Shown piece after piece: positions 24,769 to 33,044 of a stretch of 64,000 bases of DNA. Made by a program: the position numbers and the translations under genes. Origin of the DNA: Nibribacter ruber (lineage in GTDB: Bacteria; Bacteroidota; Bacteroidia; Cytophagales; Hymenobacteraceae). The notes below the pieces were generated by a model, which had not been told where the DNA came from, did no database searches, and saw nothing but the letters and a program-made list of their open reading frames with translations. The DNA is taken from NCBI RefSeq assembly GCF_009913235.1, contig NZ_CP047897.1:3905001-3969000 (forward strand), in the 5' to 3' direction. Within the stretch, counting starts at the first letter, position 1. Each line of letters begins with the position of its first letter.

Positions 24769-27228
24769 ATGAAAAGAGTATTAGCCCTGCTTGTGGGCTG
24801 TCTGTTGCCTTGGTTTGCCATGGCACAAATTACGCTGTCTTCTTATGATTCTGTAGACGTCACCTTATCTGGCCGCGTAATAGACGCCGCCACCCGCCAG
24901 CCGTTGGTGGGCAGTACCATTTACATCCAGCAGATAAGTCTGCAAACCCAGAGCGGCGCAGACGGGCGCTTTCAATTTGTCAACCTTCTAGCTGGCGACT
25001 ATTTGGTAAGAATCAGCCATGTGGGCTACGGCACCGTGACAGAGTACATAGAGTTGGGTGAAAGCCAGAACCAGGAGTTTGCCCTCACGCGCGACAACCT
25101 CACTACCAAAGAAGTATTGGTGACGGCCACCCGCGCCAATGAGAAAACCGGCACCACCTACAGCAACGTGAGCAAAGAAGAAATCCAGAGCCGAAATTTC
25201 GGTCAGGACCTGCCCTATCTGCTGGAAAACACGCCGTCATTGGTCACCAACTCAGACGCCGGGGCGGGTGTGGGCTATACCGGCTTGCGCATACGGGGCT
25301 CAGACATTACCCGCATTAACGTGACCGTGAATGGCATACCAGTGAACGACGCCGAGAGCCACGGTGTCTTCTTTGTGAACATGCCTGACTTTGCTTCTTC
25401 TTTGCAGGACGTGCAGATACAGCGAGGCGTGGGTACCTCCAGCAACGGACCCGGAGCCTTCGGGGCAAGCCTGAACCTGCAGACCCAAGACGCCAGCCAG
25501 GAAGCGTATGCGCGCACGGACAACGCCTTTGGCTCTTACAACACCTGGAAAAACAACGTACAGTTTGGTACCGGCCTGCTGGGTGGAAAGTTTGCGGTTG
25601 ACGGCCGTCTATCCAGAGTCTCTTCTGACGGCTACATTGACCGCGCCACCTCAGACCTTAAGTCCTTTTATGTGTCTGGCAGTTACTACGGCGCTAAGGA
25701 TTTCTTGAAACTGGTGGTCTTTGGCGGAAAGGAAATCACCTACCAGGCATGGAACGGGGTAGACGAAGAAACCCTTAAAACCAACCGCACCTTTAACTCT
25801 GCGGGCACAGACTATGGTAGCACAGAAATACCCTATGACAACGAGGTAGACGACTATCAACAGAACCATTATCAATTACACTATGGCCATTCCTTCAGTC
25901 CGCAATGGACGCTGAACGGAGCTTTGCACTATACACGGGGCTTCGGGTTTTATGAGCAATTCAAAGTGAATGAGAAATTCGCCAATTACAACATTCCGGT
26001 GGCTGATGGCAGTACCGTGAAAAGAACGGACTTAGTGCGCCAGAAGTGGCTGGACAATCATTTCTACGGAACCACTTTCTCTTTGCAGTACCAAGGCCTG
26101 GGCAGATTGTCGGCTACGTTGGGAGGGGGCTGGAACCGGTATGCCGGAGACCATTACGGCGAGGTAATTTGGGCGCAGTACGCTTCTACCATTAGACCCA
26201 ACCACCGCTACTATGAGAACGATGCCCAGAAAACCGACTTCAACGTGTATGGCAAGGTAAACCTGGCCGTCACGGACCAACTAGGCTTGTTCACTGACCT
26301 GCAGGTGCGTACCGTGGATTATAAGATTGACGGCTTTGACGATGACCGCCGCGACGTAACCACCCGCGCTGATTATGCTTTCTTCAACCCCAAAGCCGGT
26401 ATCACCTACAACATCACCAACAACCACAACCTGTACGCATCCGTGGCGGTGGGCAACCGTGAACCTACGCGTTCTGATTTCACAGACCGTCCGGCCAATG
26501 ACGTGGCCAAACCAGAGCGCCTGGTGGACTGGGAAGCCGGTTACCGTTTCAACCAAAGCCTGGGCCAAGTGGCAGGCCAGTCATTGCTGTTCCGCTCAGA
26601 TTTGACGTATTTTTACATGGACTACAAAGATCAATTGGTCTTAACGGGTCAGCTGAATGATGTGGGAACGGCACTTAGAACCAACATCCCAGAAAGCTAT
26701 AGAACCGGCGTAGAGCTGTCGGGTAACCTGTTCATTGGCGAGTTTGTGGATGTGACTACCAACCTGTCCTTCTCCAGAAACCGCATCAAGCAGTTCACCG
26801 AGGTCCTGCCTATTGACTATAACCCAGAGGATGTGGTAGTAAATGAGTACGATGAAACCACCATTGCCTATTCGCCTAGCGTAGTGACGTCTTCACAGAT
26901 TCAGGTGAGACCCCTGACCGGTTTGCGCGTGGCTTTCCAGTACAAGACCGTGAGTGAGCAATTCCTGGACAATACCGCCAGCCAGAACCGAAGATTATCA
27001 CCGTATGGCATAGGGGATGCCCACGTGTTCTACACCTTCAAACCGGTTTCTTGGATGAAGGAAGTAGAAGTGGGATTGCTGGTGAACAACGTCTTCAATA
27101 AAGAGTATGAGGCCAACGGCTACACCTTCACAGAGCTATACGATGGTGACCCGAACCGCTATGATTACAACTATTATTTCCCCCAAGCGCCACGTAACTT
27201 CCTGGCTCAGGTAAGCCTTCGTTTTTAA
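24769..27228 (+). CDS. TonB-dependent outer-membrane receptor, thiamine-regulated
   Basis: An 819-residue receptor. The signal peptide (MKRVLALLVGCLLPWFAMAQ) is followed by a carboxypeptidase-like regulatory domain (residues about 30-110: VIDAATRQPLVGSTIYIQQI), a plug domain (about 120-235, with GLRIRGSDITRINVTVNGIP and the preceding QDLPYLLENTPSL) and a 22-strand-type barrel ending in the usual terminal Phe (SLRF). The TPP riboswitch in its leader predicts that it imports thiamine or a precursor. The start is the ATG at 24769, not the upstream frame opening. The stop codon TAA lies within a palindromic repeat whose left end supplies the final Arg-Phe-stop codons. Confidence 0.94.
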   Translation: MKRVLALLVGCLLPWFAMAQITLSSYDSVDVTLSGRVIDAATRQPLVGSTIYIQQISLQTQSGADGRFQFVNLLAGDYLVRISHVGYGTVTEYIELGESQNQEFALTRDNLTTKEVLVTATRANEKTGTTYSNVSKEEIQSRNFGQDLPYLLENTPSLVTNSDAGAGVGYTGLRIRGSDITRINVTVNGIPVNDAESHGVFFVNMPDFASSLQDVQIQRGVGTSSNGPGAFGASLNLQTQDASQEAYARTDNAFGSYNTWKNNVQFGTGLLGGKFAVDGRLSRVSSDGYIDRATSDLKSFYVSGSYYGAKDFLKLVVFGGKEITYQAWNGVDEETLKTNRTFNSAGTDYGSTEIPYDNEVDDYQQNHYQLHYGHSFSPQWTLNGALHYTRGFGFYEQFKVNEKFANYNIPVADGSTVKRTDLVRQKWLDNHFYGTTFSLQYQGLGRLSATLGGGWNRYAGDHYGEVIWAQYASTIRPNHRYYENDAQKTDFNVYGKVNLAVTDQLGLFTDLQVRTVDYKIDGFDDDRRDVTTRADYAFFNPKAGITYNITNNHNLYASVAVGNREPTRSDFTDRPANDVAKPERLVDWEAGYRFNQSLGQVAGQSLLFRSDLTYFYMDYKDQLVLTGQLNDVGTALRTNIPESYRTGVELSGNLFIGEFVDVTTNLSFSRNRIKQFTEVLPIDYNPEDVVVNEYDETTIAYSPSVVTSSQIQVRPLTGLRVAFQYKTVSEQFLDNTASQNRRLSPYGIGDAHVFYTFKPVSWMKEVEVGLLVNNVFNKEYEANGYTFTELYDGDPNRYDYNYYFPQAPRNFLAQVSLRF

Positions 27229-27258
27229 CCTGATTTCCAGAAAACACCCGAAAAACGG
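27220..27258. repeat. Palindromic repeat, copy 14, overlapping a stop codon
   Basis: CGTTTTTAACCTGATTTCCA / GAAAACACCCGAAAAACGG. The left arm contains the TonB receptor's last two codons and TAA; the right arm AAAAACGG is shared with the following terminator stem. Confidence 0.82.
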
Positions 27259-27293
27259 CATCCCCTGCTCAGGCGGGGGATGCCGTTTTTTTT
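27251..27293 (+). terminator. Terminator of the TonB receptor gene
   Basis: AAAAACGGCATCCCC pairs with GGGGATGCCGTTTTT around a short loop, followed by a T-run. Its 5' arm is also the 3' arm of the preceding palindromic repeat, so the two hairpins are mutually exclusive. Confidence 0.87.
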
Positions 27294-27302
27294 ATGGCTG
27301 AA

Positions 27303-27341
27303 CCGATTTTGGCCTGTTTTCTAGAAAAGAGGCGAAAAACG
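27303..27341. repeat. Palindromic intergenic repeat, copy 15
   Basis: CCGATTTTGGCCTGTTTTC / GAAAAGAGGCGAAAAACG with a CTAG-type centre. Second copy within 85 bases of copy 14. Confidence 0.8.
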
Positions 27342-27573
27342 ATGTTTAACTCATCAGGTCAAGCTGGTCATGGTAGAGGGAGTCTAAGTTATTGGTGATA
27401 ACACCAACAACGGCGGGAGGTGTTGCATCCATATGCTCAGAAAATCAATGCGTACTTATACTCGCAACTCTAGACTCGCGACTCAAGACTCTTTACTTAG
27501 AACTTGGGTAGCACCTCAATTCTTGCTAAGTTTGGCAATAGTCCTCATTAACCAAGTAATAACTCTATTTCTC
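27342..27573. other. Leader region of the acyl-CoA dehydrogenase gene
   Basis: Holds the reverse copy of the GTTGTTGGTG palindrome at 27388-27412. An in-frame extension of the dehydrogenase frame is open back to 27433 but is not protein-like; no further feature was seen. Confidence 0.5.
27388..27412 (-). repeat. GTTGTTGGTGTTATCACC palindrome, copy 2
   Basis: GTTATTGGTGATAACACC then AACAACGG: reverse complement of the motif at 14487-14512 with two differences. Confidence 0.6.
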
Positions 27574-28752
27574 ATGGCTTCTGATACTTCTGGTTTCACA
27601 GATTACTTTAACATAGATGACCTCCTGACAGATGAGCACAAGCTTATCCGACAGACCATGCGTGACTTTGTCAAGCGCGAAATCTCCCCAAATATTGAGA
27701 AGTGGGCGCAGGACGCACATTTTCCTTCTGAGATTGTCAAGAAGTTTGGCGACGTAGGCGCCTTTGGTCCTACCATTCCCACAGAATACGGCGGGGGCGG
27801 ACTGGACTACATCAGCTACGGCCTCATCATGCAGGAGATTGAGCGCGGCGACTCAGGGATGCGTTCCACGGCATCGGTGCAGGGTTCTTTGGTGATGTAC
27901 CCCATCTACGCCTACGGCTCTGAGGAACAGCGCAACAAGTACCTGCCTAAGCTAGCCAGCGGCGAATGGTTGGGTTGCTTTGGCTTAACCGAGCCAGACC
28001 ATGGTTCTAATCCGGGCGGAATGACCACCAACATCAAAGACATGGGTGACCATTACCTGTTGAACGGTGCCAAGCTTTGGATTTCTAACTCACCCGAAAG
28101 CCAGGTGGCGGTGGTGTGGGCCAAAAACGAGGAAGGTAGGATTAAGGGTGTCATTGTAGAGCGCGGCATGGAAGGCTTTACCGCCCCCGAAATCCACAAC
28201 AAATGGAGCTTGCGTGCCTCAGTTACTGGCGAGCTGGTATTTGACAACGTGAAAGTGCCCAAGGAAAACCTTTTGCCCAACATTGATGGCCTGAAAGGAC
28301 CTTTGGGATGTTTGGATTCGGCTAGATACGGTATTGCCTGGGGAGCGATTGGCGCCGCCATTGACTGTTATGAGTCTGCCTTGAAATATGCCAAAGAGCG
28401 CATTCAGTTCGGTAAACCCATTGCCAGCTTCCAGTTAATCCAGAAGAAACTAGCCGAGATGATCACCGAGATCACTAAAGCCCAATTAATGGTTTGGCGT
28501 TTAGGCATGCTTAAGAACGAAGGCAAAGCCACTACTCAGCAAATCTCCATGGCGAAGCGCAACAGCGTGGACATGGCCTTGCACATTGCCCGCGAAGCCC
28601 GCCAGATTCATGGTGGAATGGGCATTACCGGCGAGTACCCAATCATGCGCCACATGATGAACCTGGAAAGCGTGATTACCTATGAAGGCACCCATGACAT
28701 CCACTTGTTGATTACTGGCGCAGACATTACCGGTATTCAGGCATTTAAGTAA
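27574..28752 (+). CDS. Glutaryl-CoA dehydrogenase-type acyl-CoA dehydrogenase
   Basis: A 392-residue flavoprotein. The acyl-CoA dehydrogenase signature GCFGLTEPDHGSNPGGM is near residues 134-150, the FAD/ADP loop is near KERIQFGKPIASFQLIQKKL, and the catalytic glutamate is in VITYEGTHDIHLL near residues 368-380. The TYEGTHDIH context and the overall sequence fit glutaryl-CoA dehydrogenase, which oxidatively decarboxylates glutaryl-CoA to crotonyl-CoA in lysine and tryptophan breakdown. The start is the ATG at 27574 (MASDTSGFTDYFN). Confidence 0.88.
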   Translation: MASDTSGFTDYFNIDDLLTDEHKLIRQTMRDFVKREISPNIEKWAQDAHFPSEIVKKFGDVGAFGPTIPTEYGGGGLDYISYGLIMQEIERGDSGMRSTASVQGSLVMYPIYAYGSEEQRNKYLPKLASGEWLGCFGLTEPDHGSNPGGMTTNIKDMGDHYLLNGAKLWISNSPESQVAVVWAKNEEGRIKGVIVERGMEGFTAPEIHNKWSLRASVTGELVFDNVKVPKENLLPNIDGLKGPLGCLDSARYGIAWGAIGAAIDCYESALKYAKERIQFGKPIASFQLIQKKLAEMITEITKAQLMVWRLGMLKNEGKATTQQISMAKRNSVDMALHIAREARQIHGGMGITGEYPIMRHMMNLESVITYEGTHDIHLLITGADITGIQAFK

Positions 28753-28786
28753 TCATTGTTCGTTATTGGTTACTCGAATTCCAAGT

Positions 28787-28830
28787 AAAAACAAAAAGGC
28801 CACTACAGAAATGTAGCGGCCTTTTTGTTT
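28787..28830 (+). terminator. Terminator of the acyl-CoA dehydrogenase gene
   Basis: AAAAACAAAAAGGCC(A)CTAC pairs with GTAG(C)GGCCTTTTTGTTTTT around AGAAAT. Its 3' T-run merges with the next palindromic repeat. Confidence 0.88.
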
Positions 28831-28863
28831 TTGGGCTGTTTTCTTGGAAACAGGCCAAAAATG
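28826..28863. repeat. Palindromic intergenic repeat, copy 16
   Basis: TGTTTTTGGGCTGTTTTC / GGAAACAGGCCAAAAATG, immediately after the terminator and sharing its T-run. Confidence 0.8.
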
Positions 28864-28905
28864 AATTGATGGAAGGGCTAACTTAACTTCTTTTCCCTCG
28901 CTCGA

Positions 28906-29011
28906 CTCTGGCGAGTGTGAAGTACGTGCGGCGTCCCGCCGCTATACCAAAACGCACCCATTCTTTTGGTTAATTCGGCCAGAGGCCTGAGGTTGCCCAC
29001 ACTCGCCAGAG
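28906..29011. repeat. 106-bp MITE-like unit with 14-bp terminal inverted repeats
   Basis: CTCTGGCGAGTGTG (28906-28919) is the exact reverse complement of CACACTCGCCAGAG (28998-29011). The interior contains a GCGGCGTCCCGCCGC hairpin. The right end is itself part of a small palindrome (28998-29020). No coding sequence. Confidence 0.55.
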
Positions 29012-29020
29012 GCGAGTGTG

Positions 29021-29057
29021 GATTTTGCCTGTTTTCTGGGAAACAGCCCAAAAACGG
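29021..29057. repeat. Palindromic intergenic repeat, copy 17
   Basis: GATTTTGCCTGTTTTCTG / GGAAACAGCCCAAAAACGG, ending 2 bases before the stop of the 108-residue gene on the minus strand. Confidence 0.8.
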
Positions 29058-29059
29058 CA

Positions 29060-29386
29060 CTAGTTGTAATTCAGGTTCAGGATAATCTCCAGGCTGGCAT
29101 GGGCGGGACCGCAGATATCATGCAGGTCTACCGTCCCGTTTTGACCTGCCTGCACCGCAACGCGTTTGGTGTCAATCTCAGACAAGGCCTTGTAAATGTA
29201 CTCCAAGGCTTGTTTGGTGGCAAGTTGCACGTGCGCCGAGTTGTTGGTGAACTGTAAGGTCTTTATCAGGTGGAGAATCTCGTTGCATTGCGTCTGAAGT
29301 TCATGAAGAGCTTCCTTTTCATTAGTGGCTTCGCACTCCAAGTTTTCCATCAATACCTTTAAGGAGGCGAATGTATCTATGTTCAT
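29060..29386 (-). CDS. Small cytosolic helical protein of unknown function
   Basis: A 108-residue protein, almost wholly alpha-helical by composition: heptad-like stretches such as LECEATNEKEALHELQTQCN, and LEYIYKALSEIDTKRVAV. There is no signal or membrane segment. Family not recognised. It starts at an ATG at 29386, divergent from ruvB with 270 bases between, and ends against a palindromic repeat. Cysteines are few, so a metal site is not suggested. Confidence 0.55.
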   Translation of the reverse strand: MNIDTFASLKVLMENLECEATNEKEALHELQTQCNEILHLIKTLQFTNNSAHVQLATKQALEYIYKALSEIDTKRVAVQAGQNGTVDLHDICGPAHASLEIILNLNYN

Positions 29387-29656
29387 GTGATTGGTATAAA
29401 GGAAAGGTAAGCCGGTTCAGCTTGGTAACAAGGGCAATGCCATAATCGGTCCAATTACTAGATTAATGTTCCAGACTTGGAAGATGATAGAGGAGGGATC
29501 TATGTAAGGTATGCTAAATATATTAGATTCTTGGATGTATTTGGTAAAAATACTAGCAAAAAGATACGCTTTTACAGCTTTATATGGAGCGTTTTTACAT
29601 CGATAGCTGTTATCTTTACAACTGAATCTTTGCTGTACTGCTAGGAGATTTTACAC

Positions 29657-30700
29657 ATGAGAGAAGATTATTTAAGCGGCGAAGCCGAGAACTTATCACC
29701 CGCTGAGAAGGAGTATGACAAAGCTCTTCGGCCGCTGGACTTTGGTGACTTCACCGGCCAGGACAAAGTGGTAGAAAACCTGAAGATATTTGTGGGCGCA
29801 GCCATCATGCGCGGCGAGGCCTTGGATCACGTCCTTTTACACGGACCTCCCGGCTTGGGTAAAACCACGTTGAGCCACATCATCGCCAACGCCTTAGGCT
29901 CCAATATCAAAATCACGTCTGGCCCCGTGTTGGACAAACCCAGTGACCTAGCTGGTCTACTCACGAATCTGGAGCGCAACGACGTGCTCTTTATTGATGA
30001 GATTCACCGCCTGAACCCCATTGTAGAAGAGTACCTGTACTCGGCTATGGAGGATTATAAGATTGACATCATGCTGGATTCTGGCCCCAACGCCCGTTCC
30101 GTGCAGATTTCACTCAATCCGTTTACCTTGATTGGCGCCACAACGCGTTCTGGTTTGCTGACCTCGCCACTGCGTGCGCGCTTTGGTATCAACTCGCGTT
30201 TGGAATACTATGACTCCAAGTTGTTGACCTCTATTGTGATGCGTTCCTCAGAGATTCTGGGAGCGCCTATTTATGAGGACGCCGCTTTTGAGATTGCCCG
30301 TCGTAGCCGTGGTACGCCGCGTATTGCCAACAACCTGTTGCGCCGTACCCGTGACTTCGCGCAGATTAAGGGAGACGGTACCATTACGGTTGACATTGCC
30401 CAATTTGCCCTCAACGCCCTGGACGTAGACAGCAACGGTCTGGACGAGATGGATAAACGCATCTTGAGCACCATCATTGACAAGTTCAAAGGTGGTCCGG
30501 TGGGTCTTTCTACTATTGCCACGGCCTGCGGCGAAGAAGCCGAGACCATTGAAGAGGTATATGAGCCATTCCTGATTCAGGAAGGCTACATTAAGCGTAC
30601 CAGCCGGGGCCGTGAAGCTACGGAGGCCGCGTACCGTCACCTGGGTAAAATTGCGCCTAACCACGTGCGTAGCGGTACCTTGTTTGACCAGGCTGAGTAA
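29657..30700 (+). CDS. ruvB: Holliday junction branch-migration ATPase RuvB
   Basis: A 347-residue AAA+ motor that drives branch migration with RuvA. Walker [17 protein letters not shown] is near residues 61-76, Walker [11 protein letters not shown] near 112-121, sensor 1 [18 protein letters not shown] near 158-175, the arginine-finger region RARFGI within it, and the RuvB winged-helix end [13 protein letters not shown] near 312-324. The N-terminal [18 protein letters not shown] motif is typical. Length is normal. Followed by its own terminator, then queG, a neighbour often seen in Bacteroidota. Confidence 0.98.
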   Translation: MREDYLSGEAENLSPAEKEYDKALRPLDFGDFTGQDKVVENLKIFVGAAIMRGEALDHVLLHGPPGLGKTTLSHIIANALGSNIKITSGPVLDKPSDLAGLLTNLERNDVLFIDEIHRLNPIVEEYLYSAMEDYKIDIMLDSGPNARSVQISLNPFTLIGATTRSGLLTSPLRARFGINSRLEYYDSKLLTSIVMRSSEILGAPIYEDAAFEIARRSRGTPRIANNLLRRTRDFAQIKGDGTITVDIAQFALNALDVDSNGLDEMDKRILSTIIDKFKGGPVGLSTIATACGEEAETIEEVYEPFLIQEGYIKRTSRGREATEAAYRHLGKIAPNHVRSGTLFDQAE

Positions 30701-30720
30701 TTGGATTTATACATTGCATT

Positions 30721-30762
30721 AGAAAGCCCTGACTCATTTGAGATTCAGGGCTTTCTTTTTAG
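30721..30762 (+). terminator. Terminator of ruvB
   Basis: AGAAAGCCCTGA pairs with TCAGGGCTTTCT, followed by TTTT; 20 bases after the stop. Confidence 0.88.
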
Positions 30763-30778
30763 AAAATTATGTAGTTGT

Positions 30779-30817
30779 CGTTTTTAGCCTGTTTTCTAGA
30801 AAGTAGGCCAAAAACAG
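30779..30817. repeat. Palindromic intergenic repeat, copy 18
   Basis: CGTTTTTAGCCTGTTTTC / GAAAGTAGGCCAAAAACAG (CTAG centre), between the ruvB terminator and queG. Confidence 0.85.
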
Positions 30818-30887
30818 AATTTATAAGGCAACTGAAATTCTTTTCCGCCAATTTTGTTCCCACAACAGAAGCATCTCTCTTTTTCCA

Positions 30888-31829
30888 ATGTTTAACCTCG
30901 CCCCAAAACATACGCAACTTATCAAGCAGAAGGCTCAGGAACTGGGCTTTATGTACTGCGGGGTGTCCAAGGCTGAGTTTTTAGAAGATGAGGCGCCTAG
31001 GCTGGAGAACTGGCTCAACCAGAATAAGCACGGCCAGATGCATTACATGGCCAACCATTTTGACAAGCGCCTGGACCCAAGACTACTGGTAGAAGGTGCC
31101 AAGTCGGTGGTGAGTTTGCTGTTGAATTATTTTCCAGAGGAAACGCAGCCGGAAGACACGCTCAAAATTTCAAAATACGCCTACGGGCAGGATTATCATT
31201 TTGTCATCAAAGACAAGCTTAAGACGCTATTTAATTACATTCAGGAAGAGATTGGCGAGGTAGGGGGAAGGGTGTTTGTAGACTCAGCACCGGTCATGGA
31301 CAAGGTTTGGGCCAAGAAAAGCGGACTGGGCTGGGTAGGTAAGAACAGCAATTTAATACGTCCGGGAACTGGCAGTTTCTTCTTCATTGCCGAACTGATT
31401 CTGGACTTGGAGCTGGAGCCGGATGGACCCATCAAAGACTACTGCGGTACCTGTACCAAATGCATGGACGCGTGTCCTACAGACGCCATTTCACAACCGT
31501 ATGTGGTAGACGGCAGCAAATGCATTTCTTATTTTACCATTGAGTTGAAAGACCAGATTCCTTATGAAGTAGACGGAAAGTTTGGGAACTGGGTGTTTGG
31601 CTGTGATATCTGCCAGGATGTGTGCCCGTGGAACCGGTTTAGCAAGCCGCACCAGGAGCCGGCCTTTGCGCCACATCCAGAGTTGCTCCGCCTCACCATG
31701 GGGGATTGGCAAGAGCTTACTCAAGATGTATTTCAGGATTTGTTCAGGAAATCTGCTGTCAAGCGCACGGGCTATAATGGATTGCTCCGGAACCTGCGCT
31801 TTGTCACAGCCGACGAGAAAACTGCCTAG
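30888..31829 (+). CDS. queG: Epoxyqueuosine reductase QueG
   Basis: A 313-residue cobalamin- and iron-sulfur-dependent enzyme that makes the last step of queuosine synthesis on tRNA. The [20 protein letters not shown] motif is near residues 132-151. Two 4Fe-4S clusters are supplied by [16 protein letters not shown] near 186-201 and [10 protein letters not shown] near 239-248. Usual length for the family. It ends with TAG overlapping the stop of a small gene on the other strand (shared CTAG at 31826-31829). Confidence 0.97.
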   Translation: MFNLAPKHTQLIKQKAQELGFMYCGVSKAEFLEDEAPRLENWLNQNKHGQMHYMANHFDKRLDPRLLVEGAKSVVSLLLNYFPEETQPEDTLKISKYAYGQDYHFVIKDKLKTLFNYIQEEIGEVGGRVFVDSAPVMDKVWAKKSGLGWVGKNSNLIRPGTGSFFFIAELILDLELEPDGPIKDYCGTCTKCMDACPTDAISQPYVVDGSKCISYFTIELKDQIPYEVDGKFGNWVFGCDICQDVCPWNRFSKPHQEPAFAPHPELLRLTMGDWQELTQDVFQDLFRKSAVKRTGYNGLLRNLRFVTADEKTA

Positions 31830-32020
31830 GCAGCCATTACATTCCCGAATACCCGGTTCAAGATGCTGTCATACTTGTTGTTGTAGCGTTTGTAGCACCA
31901 CTCTCTCAAGCTTTCCAGTTCATTTCTCACGAGCATACGGAGACCTTTTCTAAGCTCTTTCTCAAATAGTTTTTGATCAAAGCTCACTTTGTCCAAGATC
32001 ATTTTCACATACTCCAACAT
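31826..32020 (-). CDS. Small conserved-looking helical protein
   Basis: A 64-residue protein rich in charged helical segments ([35 protein letters not shown]). It starts at an ATG at 32020 and its stop shares four bases with the queG stop on the other strand. No named domain; I recall similar 60-70 residue proteins in Cytophagales, which is weak evidence. Function unknown. Confidence 0.6.
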   Translation of the reverse strand: MLEYVKMILDKVSFDQKLFEKELRKGLRMLVRNELESLREWCYKRYNNKYDSILNRVFGNVMAA

Positions 32021-32123
32021 GGCGTGTATAAGTGTTTATAGGTAAGGTATAAGTTGAATGGATTAGACTATACGTGCTAAAATTGCAAAAGATGCCTTTA
32101 AAACAGATGATTTTATACAAATT

Positions 32124-32164
32124 TAATAAAAAAAGGCAGCCCACAAGGCTGCCTTTTTTTATTT
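32124..32164 (-). terminator. Terminator of the ferritin-like gene pair
   Basis: AATAAAAAAAGGCAGCC pairs with GGCTGCCTTTTTTTATT around CACAA; 25 bases beyond the stop at 32189, with a T-run on each strand. Confidence 0.88.
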
Positions 32165-32188
32165 TCATAATGATGGGTGAAAAATTGC

Positions 32189-33031
32189 CTATTTGATAAA
32201 AGGATCTACAATCGCGAGCACTTGGGCCATGGTCAACGGCTCGTCAAAGGCCTCAGACGCGGCCTCGGCGGTGATGGTTACACTTCCAAAAGTACCCGTG
32301 ATAGGCACACCTGCCTGCGTAGTCACTTCTTCCCCGTCATAAATGCCCTGGAAGGCCGCTGGCAAACCACCACGGTCTTTCAACGTGATCCATGGCTTGT
32401 TAGAGGCTACGCCTCCGGTGGCAGCGTCTCTGCGCATGCGGCGCAAGTGAGCAGCGTGGCGGGCTTCTACAGAGTGAATCTGCAGGGCAGCCTGTAACAC
32501 GGCGTCATTGCTGATCAAAGACGGAGCGGCACCTTTATAGGCACGGACCCCAGTGTCTTCAAAGGCCTGGGCCACGGCCAGCATGGTGCCGTAGTTGGTG
32601 AAAGTGTCAGACAACAGACCACCGGCAGAATAGTCAAAGCTAGCCTGCGTGTACGTAGTGGGGGCACCACTGTTCAAGCTGGTTATGGCGCTTCTCAAGA
32701 AGGCTACGTGGTCTTCTTCATGGTCTCTGATGGTTTCAAAGGCCGTCTTAGCCGCAGCGGTAGGGAAAAGGTTGGTAGCAGCGGCTTGCTTGTAGAAGTA
32801 GTACTCCAGGTTCTCTAAGGCCAGGGCGTATTCCAGTACTTCTCTGATAGACGACGTGCTCTGACCATAGGCTTTGTTCAACACAGACCCGAAGGCCAAT
32901 GGAACGGCGGCGGCAGCCAGCTTCTTGCCAAAACCGGCGAAGTGCTTGAACACCGCTCTTCTTGGGTCTAAGCGATCGTATACCTCTGGGTCTACTTTTT
33001 CTATTTCTTTGATGATGTTGAAGATATTCAT
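32189..33031 (-). CDS. Ferritin-like domain protein (Ferritin_2 type), second of pair
   Basis: A 280-residue protein with a possible export segment (RRAVFKHFAGFGKKLAAAAV near residues 24-43, Tat-like) and a four-helix ferritin-like bundle. Putative metal ligands lie in ALALENLEYYFY, IRDHEEDHVAFLRSAI, AQAFEDTGVRAYKGA and IHSVEARHAAHLR. This pattern matches the Ferritin_2 family, for which iron or oxidative-stress functions are proposed but not established. It is 13 bases after the related gene at 33045, forming a two-gene operon of paralogues. Confidence 0.85.
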   Translation of the reverse strand: MNIFNIIKEIEKVDPEVYDRLDPRRAVFKHFAGFGKKLAAAAVPLAFGSVLNKAYGQSTSSIREVLEYALALENLEYYFYKQAAATNLFPTAAAKTAFETIRDHEEDHVAFLRSAITSLNSGAPTTYTQASFDYSAGGLLSDTFTNYGTMLAVAQAFEDTGVRAYKGAAPSLISNDAVLQAALQIHSVEARHAAHLRRMRRDAATGGVASNKPWITLKDRGGLPAAFQGIYDGEEVTTQAGVPITGTFGSVTITAEAASEAFDEPLTMAQVLAIVDPFIK

Positions 33032-33044
33032 AGTAGTCTGCTGC

